A stretch of DNA of 64,000 bases, taken from assembly GCA_964020975.1 (NCBI GenBank), contig OZ026615.1:26881139-26945138 (forward strand), written 5' to 3'. Every line of letters begins with the position of its first letter. Position 1 is the stretch's first letter. Below are positions 11,602 through 22,912 of this stretch, one piece after another. This DNA comes from Hermodice carunculata. Its lineage: Eukaryota > Annelida > Polychaeta > Eunicida > Amphinomidae. The notes below the pieces were generated by a model. That model was not told where the DNA came from, made no database searches, and was given only the letters and a program-made list of their open reading frames with translations. Made by a program: the position numbers and the translations under genes.

Positions 11602-13012
11602 CTAGAACAGGCTGATTTTCCAAAAGAAAATCAAATGTCTCCCCTTGCGCCCTTACTATTGTCACCCTTATTTTTATAAATAGGCATACTGATTCCAATG
11701 ATCTACAGATATGGTGAAGCTACACTCTTTATTGACATTTCAAAATGTTGATTTTTGATGAAATGCCCACATGACCTTGAAAAATAGATCAAGGTCATAC
11801 ATCTGCAGTTACAGGCACGGTTTTACAAAAGTCTTACATAGAAACATAATCACACAAAATGTCAGCCTCTTTACGACAAATCTTTCTCGAGTGCATCTGC
11901 AATGATTTTTAAAAAGTGGCTATGTGACCTTGAAAATAGGTCAAGGTCAACCATCTGCAATCCCAATCAAGTTGGTATTATGGTACATAAACATGCAAAA
12001 TTCCAACCTCCTATGTCAAATCCTTGCAGAGTTGTTCCTTGCGTGTCAATTTTAGATGCCATGCCCACCTTACCTTGAAAAATATGTCAAGGTCATCACC
12101 CATCTGCAATCCCAAGCAAGATCATATATAGGAACATATTCACATCCAATTTCAACTCCCCAAGTCAAATCTTCCTTGAGTTATCACATCCACATTGATT
12201 TTAAACGAATGCCATGACCTTGAAAAACAGGTCAAGGTCAAACATCTGCAGTTACATGCAAGGTCTCACAAAAGTCTAACATAGAAACATACACAAAAAA
12301 TCAACCTCTTTAAGTCAAATCTTTCTCAAGTGCATCTGCAATGATTTTCAAAAGTGGCCATGTTACCTTGAAAAATAGATCAAGGTCACCCATCTACAAT
12401 TCCCAACCTAGTTCATATTATGGTTCTTGATCATCCAAAATTTCAACCTCTTAGGTCAAATCATTGCGGAGTTATTGTGTCACGTCAATTTTACATGACA
12501 TGCCCATGTGACCTTGAAAAATATGTCAAGGTCACCCAGCTGCAGTTACAAGTAAAGTCTTTCAAGAATCTTACATAGAAACATACCCACACAAAATATC
12601 AACCTCTTTAAGTCAAATCTCCCTTAAGTGCATCTGCAATGATTTTTAAAAGTGGGCATGTGACCTTGAAAAATAGATCAAGGTCACCCATCTGCAATCC
12701 CAACCTAGTTCATATTATGGTACATACTAACACAAAATTTCAACCTCTTAAGTCAAATCCTTGCGGAGTTATTGCGTCTGCGTCAATTTTACATGACATG
12801 CCCATGTGACCTTGAAAAATAAGTCAAGGTCACCCATCTGCAATCTTAACCAAGATTTTATATAGGAACATCTTCACAAAAAATTTCAACTTCCCAAGTC
12901 AAATCTTTCTTGAGTTATCGCGTCCGCAACGCACACAACGATGTGTTGAAGAAGAAGTAGCGGCAGAAATGGATGCAAAAACAATATGTCCCCCCGTTGC
13001 ACAGGGAGACGT
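11602..13012 (-). mobile_element. HL-A Helitron-like element, copy A1
   Basis: Read on the minus strand, the 3' end is a stem with arms GATTTTC and GAAAATC, a short spacer, and CTAG followed by T. The subterminal motif GGGAGACAT lies beside it, and the opposite end carries the inverse, GTCTCCC. The core is about eight units of 145-150 bp arranged as alternating pairs of about 295 bp. Each unit holds TGACCTTGA, eight bases, then TCAAGGTCA or a close variant. No coding sequence. Confidence 0.8.
11770..12835. repeat. Tandem array with eight everted TCAAGGTCA motifs
   Basis: AAGGTCA occurs near 11791, 11943, 12091, 12233, 12382, 12527, 12679 and 12825, about once per 145-150 bp. Each is preceded by the reverse motif TGACCTTGA eight or so bases upstream. 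TCAAGGTCA is the extended half-site bound by monomeric nuclear receptors of the ERR and FTZ-F1/SF-1 type. Whether any is bound is unknown. Confidence 0.8.
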
Positions 13013-14115
13013 AATTAGGCAGTAGCAGACATGGACATACAGAAGTCAAGCTTTGACAGCCACTGACGAGTGGAACTGTGCAAGAAACTGACAACTTGAA
13101 GTTTGTAATTCAATTGTCCCACCCCCATCTTGGTGCTAAAACATGGAATATACAGTTGTACACTGTAATTTTATCATTGAAAGGCTGCAATTGAAAGTCT
13201 GCAAAATGTTGCTCCAAATCAAATCTTCAACACCTTCTTGCATGCTACAATGTACATGTATGTGGTAAAATTGGCATATAACCCCTGCAGGTACCTGTTA
13301 TGAGCAAGGTGCTTAATTATTGGTTTCAACTTGCAACATGCATTTATCAACAGAAAGTATCTGTTACTGTGTATAAATTACTGTATAGTCTTGACCCGAA
13401 TGGTATCTCAAAACATCACCTGGCCTGGCTTCAGTTTGTCAACACAAACCTGCAAAACCTTGGCATGTCATTTACGTTGTTATCCAAAGCAACCATGCAG
13501 TGTAACAAGGACAAATACATGTATATGCAAGCCTGAAACAATGATGTGTTTCAAAATAGAGCCTACCTAGATTGCAGAATGTAAAATAAATGCATTTGAA
13601 AATTGTATTGTTATTCTCCTCACAGATCTATCTATCATTTATGGTATACTTTGCCAGGTTTGGAGTATCAGTCAGCAATTGCCCTTCTATGTTGTTTACA
13701 AATACAGATCATGAAAAGAAAACTTGAAAAATACATGTTCCCACTTACCTACATTTTATGAAATAACACCATGTACATGGCTCATTACTAACATAGGTAT
13801 CCCCCTGTACATGTGACAGCAGATTTCATATCCTTTAATAGTAGGGGTCATCTCGATGTCACTTTAATTTCTTAATAATTTATTGTACATGTGTATTTGT
13901 TGTAGCTTGTTTCTGTCATTTCCATTGTATTATCATTATAGATTGTATGTATTAACAAGTTTTTGTGGAATGAAACTGATGAGTCTGAGTCTGAGTCTGA
14001 GTCTGAGTCTGGATGGCCACGATATTTATCACGATGTTGACTCCCTTGGGTTTAATAAATTATCTGTGTATACATCATCAATTTCATTCATAATTTTAAA
14101 CAGCAAAAACACAAA
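13013..14115. other. Unassigned DNA ending in a TCTGAG microsatellite
   Basis: No gene was found; two overlapping frames of about 78 codons at 13300-13570 have no motif. A short (TGAGTC)n run lies at about 13979-14011, just after an AT-rich segment. That arrangement would suit the 3' tail of an old LINE, but no LINE coding sequence is adjacent. Confidence 0.45.
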
Positions 14116-14566
14116 CTAGGAAAGATGATTTGCTGCATAGCAAATCGGTGTGTGTGTCTTCAAAGCATATTGGTATGGCAATGTACAACTATTCCATAAC
14201 ACATGAGTAGAAGTTGGAATGGCATCTCTATCTATTATAGCTTTGAAGTTATTCAAGATTTAAAATTTCTAATGGTGCTATTTAGCATAATCTAAATTGC
14301 TACAACTTTTGTTTTAGATTCATTAGGAGCGCAATGATCAATAACCCCCTTGTAGAAGTTGGAATGACATCTCTATCTATTATACTTTTGAAGAGATTCA
14401 AGATTTAAAATTTCAAATGCCCCTAATTTGCATAATTTTAAACATCTTCATTCCTTTGTATAAAACAGTCAAACTCCTTGTATGGAGGTACAATCATGCC
14501 AAGTTTGGAGTTTGTATGTATATCAATGTTCGAGAAAAGTGTCGGACAAATTAGCTGGTAAAGAAG

Positions 14567-14641
<75 letters not shown>

Positions 14642-14652
14642 CACACACACTT
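14116..14652 (-). mobile_element. HL-C Helitron-like element, copy C2 (complete)
   Basis: On the minus strand the 3' end is a stem with arms GATTTGCT and AGCAAATC, then CTAG and T. The subterminal motif next to it is GACACACACACC, and the 5' side carries the inverse GTGTGTGTGTC at about 14641-14650. The core has repeat units containing AGAAGTTGGAATG and CTATCTATTATA. A (GAAA)n tract occupies 14570-14640 just inside the 5' end. The element is about 537 bp and non-coding. Confidence 0.78.
14568..14640 (+). repeat. (GAAA)n microsatellite inside HL-C
   Basis: About 70 bp of perfect GAAA repeat. Its long poly-Phe/Leu/Ser reading on the minus strand is an artefact. Confidence 0.95.
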
Positions 14653-14655
14653 TAA

Positions 14656-15419
14656 CTACATGTGCATGTACCCATGAACAGAGACATGTACTATACTGAC
14701 TCAGTGAATGGCTATGAAGAACAGGCTTCATCTCACTGGTTACAAGAAAACAAAGACATGAAAGTGTCCAGTGAGATGACACAAATCCACACACTTTTTC
14801 AAAATTCACCAAAATGTGAAAACAGTCATTGGGGACTGTAAGCTCTGTATGTAGTCTGTTTTTAACAGAGGGTACACTCTGCCAGGCTTGTTCTGCCTAA
14901 AAGTCCAGTCCATCTGATCTCTTGGGACTGATGGAACTGATAAGCCCAGCACACTCCTAGCCTCAGGGTACAACAGACCAGCTACCAGGACACTCCACTG
15001 GTCAGTCTCAGTCATGGTGTACTCACAGCTCTGTCCAGCATTAGTGTGAACATGCAGCAGATATGTTTGTTGCATGAACAGAAAGAGATCCTCTGTATTT
15101 TATTGAGAGCCTCACTACACAGTTGTTGGGAGTCCCCCCCCCCCCCCACAATTTACTACAAGACCCAAACCTTCCAAAGCGTACACTCAACATGCATGGA
15201 CAGAAAGCTGTGAGACAGGTTCAAGCTAATTAATTATGAATGTAAAATGGTTGCCTGGCACCATATAGGTCAAGCAATAGGTCATACAGGAGGCAGTTGA
15301 AAGCCTGCATGTGGATTGGGGAGAAATCTGGTGAATTTAGCATACATTAAAATTCCCTAAGTTTTGTTTGTGTGCTGTTGGATTTGCCAGTTGTCTCAAA
15401 CCTACATGTGTAAGTTAGA
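14656..15419. other. Unassigned DNA
   Basis: An 89-codon minus-strand frame at 14806-15075 has no recognisable motif. A C-homopolymer lies at about 15135. Nothing else is recognised. Confidence 0.4.
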
Positions 15420-15633
15420 ACTTTGTGTCTATCTGCAATAGTTTGGAAGATATGGAGCTTTTAAAACTTTAAATGCCCCTAATTTGCATAATTTTAAACA
15501 TCTTCATTCCTCTATGTAAAACGGTCAAACTCCTTGTATGGAGGTACAATCATGCCAAGTTTGGAGTTTCTATGTATAATAGTGTCCGAGAAAAGTGTCG
15601 GACAAATTTGCTGGTAAAGAAGAAAGAAGAAAA

Positions 15634-15706
<73 letters not shown>

Positions 15707-15755
15707 ATTAATTTGAGGAAAAACAGAAACGTGTGTGTTGACACACACACTTTAA
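15420..15755 (-). mobile_element. HL-C element, copy C3 (5' part)
   Basis: This copy aligns with the right half of C2 from the CCCCTAATTTGCATAATTTT phrase through the TTGGAGTTT phrase to the terminal ACACACACTTTAAC. A (GAAA)n tract lies at the same internal position as in C2. The 5' end also shows a stem with arms CGTGTGTGT and ACACACACG. The 3' hairpin end is missing, so this copy is truncated. Confidence 0.75.
15640..15707 (+). repeat. (GAAA)n microsatellite inside HL-C
   Basis: About 65 bp of perfect repeat after an imperfect AAGAAG lead-in. It sits at the position equivalent to that of C2. Confidence 0.95.
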
Positions 15756-17635
15756 CAAATACAACAGATATACAATGGTGCATTCTTGTAATGTGCATGA
15801 GTACTACATGTACTTCTGAACTGAATTTCTGAATTTAGCAGTATAAAGTCATGAAATATAAAGTACATAAAGAAAATGCCCAGATCTTGGACATACTGTC
15901 TATTTGTGTGCCTGTGTGTGTAGTAGGTCCATTTCAAGAGCAACCTGTGACAATCAAGTCACGCACGGTATGATGAAAACTGAAAAACAGTAACCAGTCT
16001 GATCCAAATCAGATAGGAAATTGCTGAATTACATGTATGTGGTGATGATTTAATGCCCTGAATCATAAAAAGATACATAGACTGTGCGGTCACGTACTTC
16101 ATGTAGTTTCCTGGAAGGCTATATTTACATAGGTGAAGGTATACATTTCTAAAAGTAGAAGTTGTCATGGCTTAAGTGCATTGCTAAGGTCCCTTTATAC
16201 TTTGACTTGTACAGCTTAACATAACAAGGCATGCTAAAATGGAAGTTTTTGCCTTTATCATGTTTTAAAAAAAACTAAATTTTACATACACAGATATAGA
16301 CATCTGATCCCAACAACAACTTCTAAATAGTTTGTATATTTGTATATGTCCATTCACATACATGTATATACACATACATGTAGTTTACTTTTTCAAATCA
16401 ACAAGTGCCTTCCGCTGTGCCCAGGTAACAAATTCAACTGACGTCAAAGGAGGTAATGTGTAAAGGGGAAAGAGCATCCATTTTAAACATAACTGTCACG
16501 TTTCACCAAATGTCCAAGTTACCTATAAGGCCTAACAAAAATATATATGTGTAGTTCTGATAACCATAGAGCTACCTATTTGTGGTAGCTCTATGAGAAC
16601 CCAACCAACCCCACTGGAAAGGCCTGAGTCTCGACCCTTAGCAATTTTTGTGAAATATAAAATAGATTTTAAAAATTTTAAGCCACCCTTCCCTAATGAA
16701 AATTGATCCACCCTGGCTGAAAGATGCTATTGAGAAAGTGGCTGTTGTGTTATTTTGCAGTAAATAGCACAGCCACAGTGTTCAGTGAATCAGCATAGCC
16801 ATAGCCTGGTTGAAAGATTTTATCGAGAAAGCAGCCATTATAGTAATATTTCGCCAGGTTCCAGGTGTCTGTTCTCTGAGTTACCAAGGCAAATAGTCAT
16901 TAAAGTACTTTTAAAACATAACTTATTATCTTAACTTTAATCTGCCCACTTGGTTGTGTCTGAGGCAGTTATCATAGTTAGTTAGAAATCCAAATGCAAC
17001 ACGATAGACCTCGAACCAACCGGCATGTGGTGAACATCATTTTGAGCATTGCGCAATATCGCACAAAAATACATTTGATTTGGATATCAAAGTGAATCAT
17101 GACTACAGCATGTATCATATCATTATTGATGCTCTGAAACATTTGCAAAATATATACTTTTGGTTGCATATACATGTATTATAACCCCCTCCCCCAGATC
17201 GCCCTAATACTATCCACATTTATTAGAAAGCATTGAGTGTGGAATCCATAATTTTCAAAATGGCAGCTATTATGTGTTAGTCCCGATTCAATATTTTGAA
17301 GACGTAGAATCCAAAATATATGTGTGATTAGTGTTGAGGTAAGGTTAATTTGTCGAATGAATGCAATGTACAATATATAATGGAACTTGTTCAGAGTGAA
17401 CATCACCTGAAAATGTAAATACACCGCAATACAGATATCAGTTGTAGCCAGCTGAGTGCGCCCTGAGGCGGTGAATTAAGCAGCAGTGCTAGTAGAACCC
17501 ACCACGACCCCCTGATGCGTGAAAGATGGAGCTTAGGTGAAAAAGGTTGTGCTGATGGTGGATACAGGTACGAAAGTACCAGTAGGTTTTTATATAAAGT
17601 GGTAATAACCTGCATTTTGTTCTTTCCATGAACTT
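15756..17635. other. Unassigned DNA with small inverted repeats
   Basis: No gene. There is a 12-bp perfect hairpin at 16565-16595 and a degenerate duplication (about 16715-16760 and 16805-16850, sharing CTGAAAGAT and GAGAAAG phrases). Confidence 0.45.
16565..16595. repeat. Perfect 12-bp hairpin
   Basis: The arms are CATAGAGCTACC and GGTAGCTCTATG with a 7-base loop. It may be a tiny foldback element or the relic of one; no longer flanking symmetry is seen. Confidence 0.8.
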
Positions 17636-17639
17636 TTAT

Positions 17640-18340
17640 AAGTTGTCCCCAGTGATTTTTCAGAAGAAAAAAAATTGAATAGGTATCAGAACACCTGCTG
17701 TCTTACATGTATATAGTAATCAATAGGTATGCATAAAATTTACCACAGGAACTTAAAAATGAACAATTGGTTAAGCATCAGGAGTACACAGCAACATCTT
17801 GTGAACAACATGCTTGGCTCTGTGACTTAGCAGTTTCAGCAGCCCATTACCTCAGTAAGATTTGTAAGAAGGAAATATGAAATTGTTGTGACCTTGCAAA
17901 TCAGGTCAAGGTCATCCATCTGGAACTCATTTTATACAGATCCACCAAAAGTACATCATTGTGAAGTTTGAATTACATCCAATTGATAGATTTTAAATAC
18001 ATGTACATGTACATGATGAAAATATTGGTTTTCCCTGAAGGTAAAAGGAAACCAGACCAGCACAAATTAAACCCATGCATGTTTTTATGTTCAATGGTAA
18101 CTATGCACGTAGGAAGCACCATTACCTGGAAATCAGGCAATGTTACTTATATTTACTCATACAAAAGCTGCCAACAAAGTTCAAAATCACAAAACACCAT
18201 GAATAATTTGAATATCCTTCCCAAATGATCAACATTGATTAAAACTAAGCATAAAGACTCAATTGAAACACATATTGGAGAAATCTATGCTTTCGTTCAC
18301 GGGAAGAAATTGAATATCTTTAATGTGAAAAATATTTCCA
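17640..18340 (-). mobile_element. HL-E element E0, left part
   Basis: HL-E phrases occur (GTAATCAATAGGTATGCAT, a GAACAATTGGTTAAGCATCAG-like segment and one TGACCTTG...GGTCAAGGTCA pair at about 17889). This part is separated from its right part (22714-22912) by the inserted element E2. The 3' end was not recognised, so this copy is probably truncated on the left. Confidence 0.5.
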
Positions 18341-18490
18341 CAAGAGTACTTTGATAGTCCTGTGCTCAGCTGACCTTACATTCACAGACTGAAGTTGTCC
18401 TGTGAACTAGGGTATCAAGGTCACCTCTGTTTCAGACCACGATCGCTGTAGCTATAATGTTCATATCCCCTTGTCTTTCATAAAAAAAAA

Positions 18491-19523
18491 CTAGAACAGA
18501 CTGATTTTCCACCAGAAAATCAAATGTCTCCCGGTGGAACACTTACGTCTCTCAATAAGCTACAGGTGATAACAAATTACAAATGACCAAGTTTGCTTGA
18601 AAATTACAATCCTATTTTAGCTCTCACCTAGATATATTACTCTAGCAATTTTCATCAAGTTCTTCAAGACTTATTGCAGAGAAACCAATTTCACATAAAT
18701 GACCCTCTGACCTTGAAAATTAGATCAAGGTCACCCAAATACAATCCCAACCGAGGTCTTACCTTGATACATCATCTTACCAAGTTTCATAAAATTCCAT
18801 TATGTTCTTCCAGACTTATCGCACAGAAACCAATTTTATATTTAAGTGACCTTGTGACCTTGAAAATTAGGTCAAGGTCACCCAACTAGAATCCAATTGT
18901 GGATCTCACCTTGATGCATTATCCTTCCAAGTTTCATCAAATTCCATCAAGTTCTTCAAGACTTATAGCACAGAAACCTATTTCATAAAACTGACCCTGT
19001 GACCTTGAGAATTTAGTCAAGGTCACCCAAATATGATCCCAACTTAGGTCTTGCCTAGATATATATTCCTACCAAGTTTCATCAAATTCCATCAAGTTCT
19101 TCAAGATTTACTGCAAGGAAACCAATTTCATATAAGTGACTCTGTGACCTTGAAAATTAAGTCAAGGTCAGCCAAATACAATCCAAACCTAGGTCTTGCC
19201 AAGATACATAATCCTACCAAGTTTCATCAAATTCCATCCTGTTCTTCATGACTTATCGAATGGAAACCAATTTCACATAAGTGACCCTGTGACCTTGAGA
19301 ATTTGCTCAAGGTCATCCAAATACAATCTAAACCTAGGTCTTGCCTAGATACATAATCCTATAGCTACCAAGTTTCATCAAATTCTGTCAAGTCCTTCAA
19401 GACTTATTACACGGAAACCAAGTGTTGAAGAACTTGAACAACAACAACAACAACAAGATTAAGAAGAAGCTGAAGAAACCGGCAATAAAACAATATGTCC
19501 CACGGCTTCCACCGGGAGACATA
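18491..19523 (-). mobile_element. HL-A Helitron-like element, copy A2 (complete)
   Basis: The 3' end on the minus strand is a stem with arms GATTTTC and GAAAATC followed by a spacer, CTAG and T. The subterminal motif CCACCGGGAGACAT beside it is mirrored at the 5' end by ATGTCTCCCGGTGGAA. The core is five units of about 145 bp, each with TGACCTTGA, eight bases and TCAAGGTCA. It sits in an A-rich part of E2. Of the three HL-A copies this has the cleanest ends. Confidence 0.85.
18706..19316. repeat. Five everted TCAAGGTCA motifs in 145-bp units
   Basis: TCAAGGTCA occurs near 18725, 18871, 19017, 19161 and 19307 with near-constant spacing. Each unit also repeats CCAAGTTTCATCAAATTCC and a TTCTTCAAGACTTAT-like phrase. 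Confidence 0.85.
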
Positions 19524-20085
19524 AATATACAGAAAAAAAAACAGCACCACCTGTTGAACTAATTCAGGTCTAGGGGTTCCCAGAAGTACCCCTATGCAAT
19601 TTTGAAGCAATTACCTGGTCAGTTTCCAAGAAGAAGATTTTTTAAGATTTTGCCAAAATAATTTGAACAAAATAAATTCATTCAAAATCCAAAATTTACT
19701 GGACCATGAACATTTGAACAAACTTGGTAGAGACCCACCCAAGGTACATCCCCACCAAGTTTGAAGTGAATGTGCTTAATGATTTTGGAGAAGTCAAAAA
19801 TGTGAAATTTCCATTGCAATCCCCATTCAGCTTAGAAGGTGGATTGCATACATTAACTGACAAGCACCTGAATGGAAAAACTTGTTAAAAATCAGGCATC
19901 AAGGTTATCTTCACCAAATTGACAAAATTGTTTACGATTTGGATTAGAGATCAAAAATGACCTCACATCAAAACAAACAAAAAAAAACATAAAAAAATAT
20001 AGAAAAATTGCAGTGCCACCTGTTCAACAGCTTAAGGACTAGGAGTCCTCTGATATGTCCCTATGCACTTTCAAAGCAATTGGCC

Positions 20086-20110
20086 GGGGTGGGTGGGGGT
20101 GGGGGGGTGG
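20086..20110 (+). other. G-quadruplex-forming sequence
   Basis: Four G-runs of 3 to 7 bases are separated by single T bases. This pattern fits the standard intramolecular G-quadruplex rule. It arose within the HL-E element E2. Confidence 0.8.
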
Positions 20111-20172
20111 AGACGAAGTTTTTGGAAAAAGTGGCCCCCCAAAAAGAAGGAAAAATCAATAAAAAATACAAA

Positions 20173-21186
20173 CGAGAGGATCATGATGATCCTGTGCTCT
20201 GCTGACTGGGATCTGCTTTTACAGTATTGGAACACATGGACTGCAGTCTAGATTTGTACAGCTATATACATGTCTGAAAGAGGTTTGCCCACCTTGTGCT
20301 TTTATGTTCATGTTGTAGAAAATTTTTTTAACTTCCACACATATATTTCAGTTTAGGGAACATTTATCCTTATACTTTGAAAATAGCAAACAAAATAGCA
20401 CAGATATATAAACATTTTAACAAAGAACAAATATATATATATGTTACACAACATTGTAATGCAAACTAGGTATATGTAGCTGCTTGCTTAATTGTCTGTT
20501 TCGGATAGCAAGTCCCTTCATGTGAAATGTACATTTGATTCAGCATTTATCAAGATACAAATTGACAGTGTAGAAAAGGTCATAGTTGACTTTATTCAGG
20601 AAACAAAATTGAATAGGGCGACCTGACTTGTCCAAGGTAGTACATGTATTATCAATTGACATAACTTGATGTTTCAATGGCTGCCGATGTACAGTGGCAG
20701 CACTCACTTACAGTCACAAAGTCTGATATCGCATAACTTTGTCTAAAATTAACATATCCACATTATTTCCGCAAACTTTCATTGTCTAATGTCCAACTAT
20801 ATTTTGCTAAAATTTTAAGCAATTCTATCATGCTGTTCTGGAGAAGAAGTCGAAAATAGCCTTAACACGCAAAAATTCATAAAAAAATAAGGAAAAAATT
20901 GCAGCGCCACCTGGTGGCCAAAATGAGAACTAGTTGACCCCAGGTGTCCCTGTGTGCAATATCAAAGCAATTGGCCATGTAGTTCTTGAGATGAAGAAAT
21001 TTTTTTTCAAAAAATAAATTTTAAAATTCATTAAAAATAGAAAAATTATAGCATCATCATCTCCTTCGCAAACTTGGTAGAGGTTCACCTGGGTAACATC
21101 CATGTGCAAAATTAAAACATTCCATAGAGCGGTTTTTGAGAAGAAGTCAAAAGGGTAAATACAATAGTGTAATATACGCACTGTAT

Positions 21187-21217
<31 letters not shown>

Positions 21218-21777
21218 CAGCTGCAGCACTTCCTTACAGTTGCGAAGTTTGATATCCCATTACTTTGCCTAGAATTAACATATCCATATTATTTTCGCGA
21301 ACTTTCATTGTCTAATGTCCAACTATATTCTGATAAAATTTTAAGCAATTCTGTTCAGCCGTTCTGGAGTAGAAGTCGAAAGTAGCCTTAACAGGCAATA
21401 ATTCATAAAAAAATAGGAAAAAATCATAACGCCACCTGGTGGCCAAAATGAGAACTAGTTGACCCCAGATGACCCTATGTGCAATATCAAAGCAATTAGC
21501 TTCGTAGTTCTTAAGATGAAGAAATTTTATTTTTTTTCAAAAAATAAATTAAAAAATTCATAAAAAAATAGAAAAATTATTGCATCATCATCTCCTTCGC
21601 AAACTTGGTAGAGGTCCACCTGGGAATCATCCATGTACAAAATCAAAACATTCTCTGTAGCCGTTTTTGAGAAGAAGTCGAAAATATAAAAAGTCTAACG
21701 ACAGACGGACGGACACACGGACGATGGACGCAAACGGATTCTATAAGCCCCTCTGACTGACAAGTCAGCAGAGCTAA
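20173..21777 (-). mobile_element. HL-E element E3, complete and nested in E2
   Basis: The 3' end on the minus strand is a stem with arms GGATC and GATCC, then CTCG and T. The 5' end is the stem CTGACT...AGTCAG beside AGAGCTAA. The body holds two units of about 526 bp, each starting with the phrase GCAGCACT...TTACAGT (20693 and 21219). A terminal stretch rich in GACGGACGG precedes the 5' end. The surrounding E2 sequence continues across the insertion at an A-rich site. A short (AT)n run lies at about 21193-21218. Confidence 0.75.
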
Positions 21778-22125
21778 AAACCATCGAGCGTGACAAAATT
21801 GGTAGATAACATCTGAAAGAACATTGCCAGCAAATTATGAAGTGAATGTCATAGACAGTTTCAGATAAGAAGTCCAAAATGTGAACTTGTATTAGATGCC
21901 TATAGATTTACATGGTAAACAATAGGAATGTACATGCATGTGTGTGGTTACCGATAAGCCCCCAAAATAAAAAATTTATTAAAATTCAGGATTCCATAGT
22001 AACACCACTTAGTGAACAAAATTGCTTGGCTATTTTACAAGAAACCTTCCTGTAGCCTTTCAGAAAAAAATCTTAATGACAGGTATGGAGAAGAAGTTGA
22101 AAATAGCAAAAACACACAAAAAATT

Positions 22126-22127
22126 CA

Positions 22128-22158
<31 letters not shown>
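22126..22158 (+). repeat. Poly-A tract
   Basis: A run of about 32 A inside the HL-E body of E2, at the family's normally A-rich position. Confidence 0.9.
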
Positions 22159-22161
<3 letters not shown>

Positions 22162-22713
22162 AAAAAATTCACAGCGCCACCTCATGTGCATATTACAAAA
22201 TTGTGTTCCCCTGAAGTGTTTGAGTGAGATTTTTTTTAATAATTAGATCATTGGTTTCAGGGTTCCAGAGAAGAAAACTTTTTAAGATTAGGCAAAAAAA
22301 TAAAATAAAAATAAAAAAAAATTAAAAATCATTGAAGCATGACCATTCGAACAAACTTGGTGGAGACCCACTAGAGGAACATTACCACCAAGTTTGTTGA
22401 AGTGTCTGACAGTTTCAGAAAAGAAGTAGAAACTGTGAATTCCTACTGATTCTAATAGACTTCCGGCCAAAAAAGAACAAAAAAAGAAAAAAAAAAATCC
22501 ATGGAGCATGACCATTTGAACAAACTTGAAAACTGTACATTAGGGGAAACTTTGGTAGCAATTTTGAAGTGAATCTGGCTGATGGTTTCATAGAAGCAGT
22601 CAAAGTGTGAATGCATCACAGACGCATGCACCCACACATAGATGTAGATGGACTGGTGACGGGCGACGGACCATCCTAATAGCTCTGCCTGACTGTGGTC
22701 AGTTCAGAGCTAA

Positions 22714-22912
22714 AAATCTAAACACCACATTTAATGAGATCCACCAAGGTTAATCCCAACCAAGTTTGAAGTGGATCTGACTGACAGTTTTTGAGAAAGA
22801 GCTGTGGTTACTGATGGACAGACAAACAGATGCACAGACAATTTGGGACAGACAACTGACAAAGACCACCCATCACAAAAGCTCAGCTGACTGACTAGTC
22901 AGCGGAGCTAAA
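22714..22912 (-). mobile_element. HL-E element E0, right (5') part
   Basis: The 5' terminus shows a perfect stem with arms GCTGACT and AGTCAGC followed by GGAGCTAA, preceded by a GACAGACAAACAG-like stretch. It continues the element whose left part lies at 17640-18340, with E2 inserted between them. Confidence 0.6.

Larger units (their letters stand above)
18341..22713 (-). mobile_element. HL-E element E2, carrying two nested elements
   Basis: The left boundary is the 3' end on the minus strand: CTTG after a degenerate stem, with GGTCAGCTGAGC beside it. The right boundary is the 5' end at AGAGCTAA (22713), with a CTGACT...TCAG stem. Inside lie HL-A copy A2 (18491-19523) and HL-E copy E3 (20173-21777). 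E2's own sequence is 18341-18490, 19524-20172 and 21778-22713. It reads through as one HL-E body with TTGGAGAAG and AAACTTGGTGGAGACCCAC phrases. No coding sequence. Confidence 0.65.

Noticed and set aside
11770-12835. CRISPR-like or centromeric satellite interpretation of the HL-A arrays
   Set aside because: Units are too long and degenerate for CRISPR, and the array is bounded by Helitron-like ends rather than extending as a satellite.
13979-14011. LINE 3' tail
   Set aside because: The hexanucleotide run and AT-rich lead would fit, but no LINE coding sequence or second copy supports it.
14438-15832. Phe-Leu-Ser and Lys-Glu-Arg repeat proteins
   Set aside because: They are translations of the (GAAA)n tracts inside HL-C copies.
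18674-19251. Plus-strand frames of about 70 codons with repeated peptide text (TLKIRSRSP)
   Set aside because: They follow the 145-bp HL-A unit and its length, not a protein domain.
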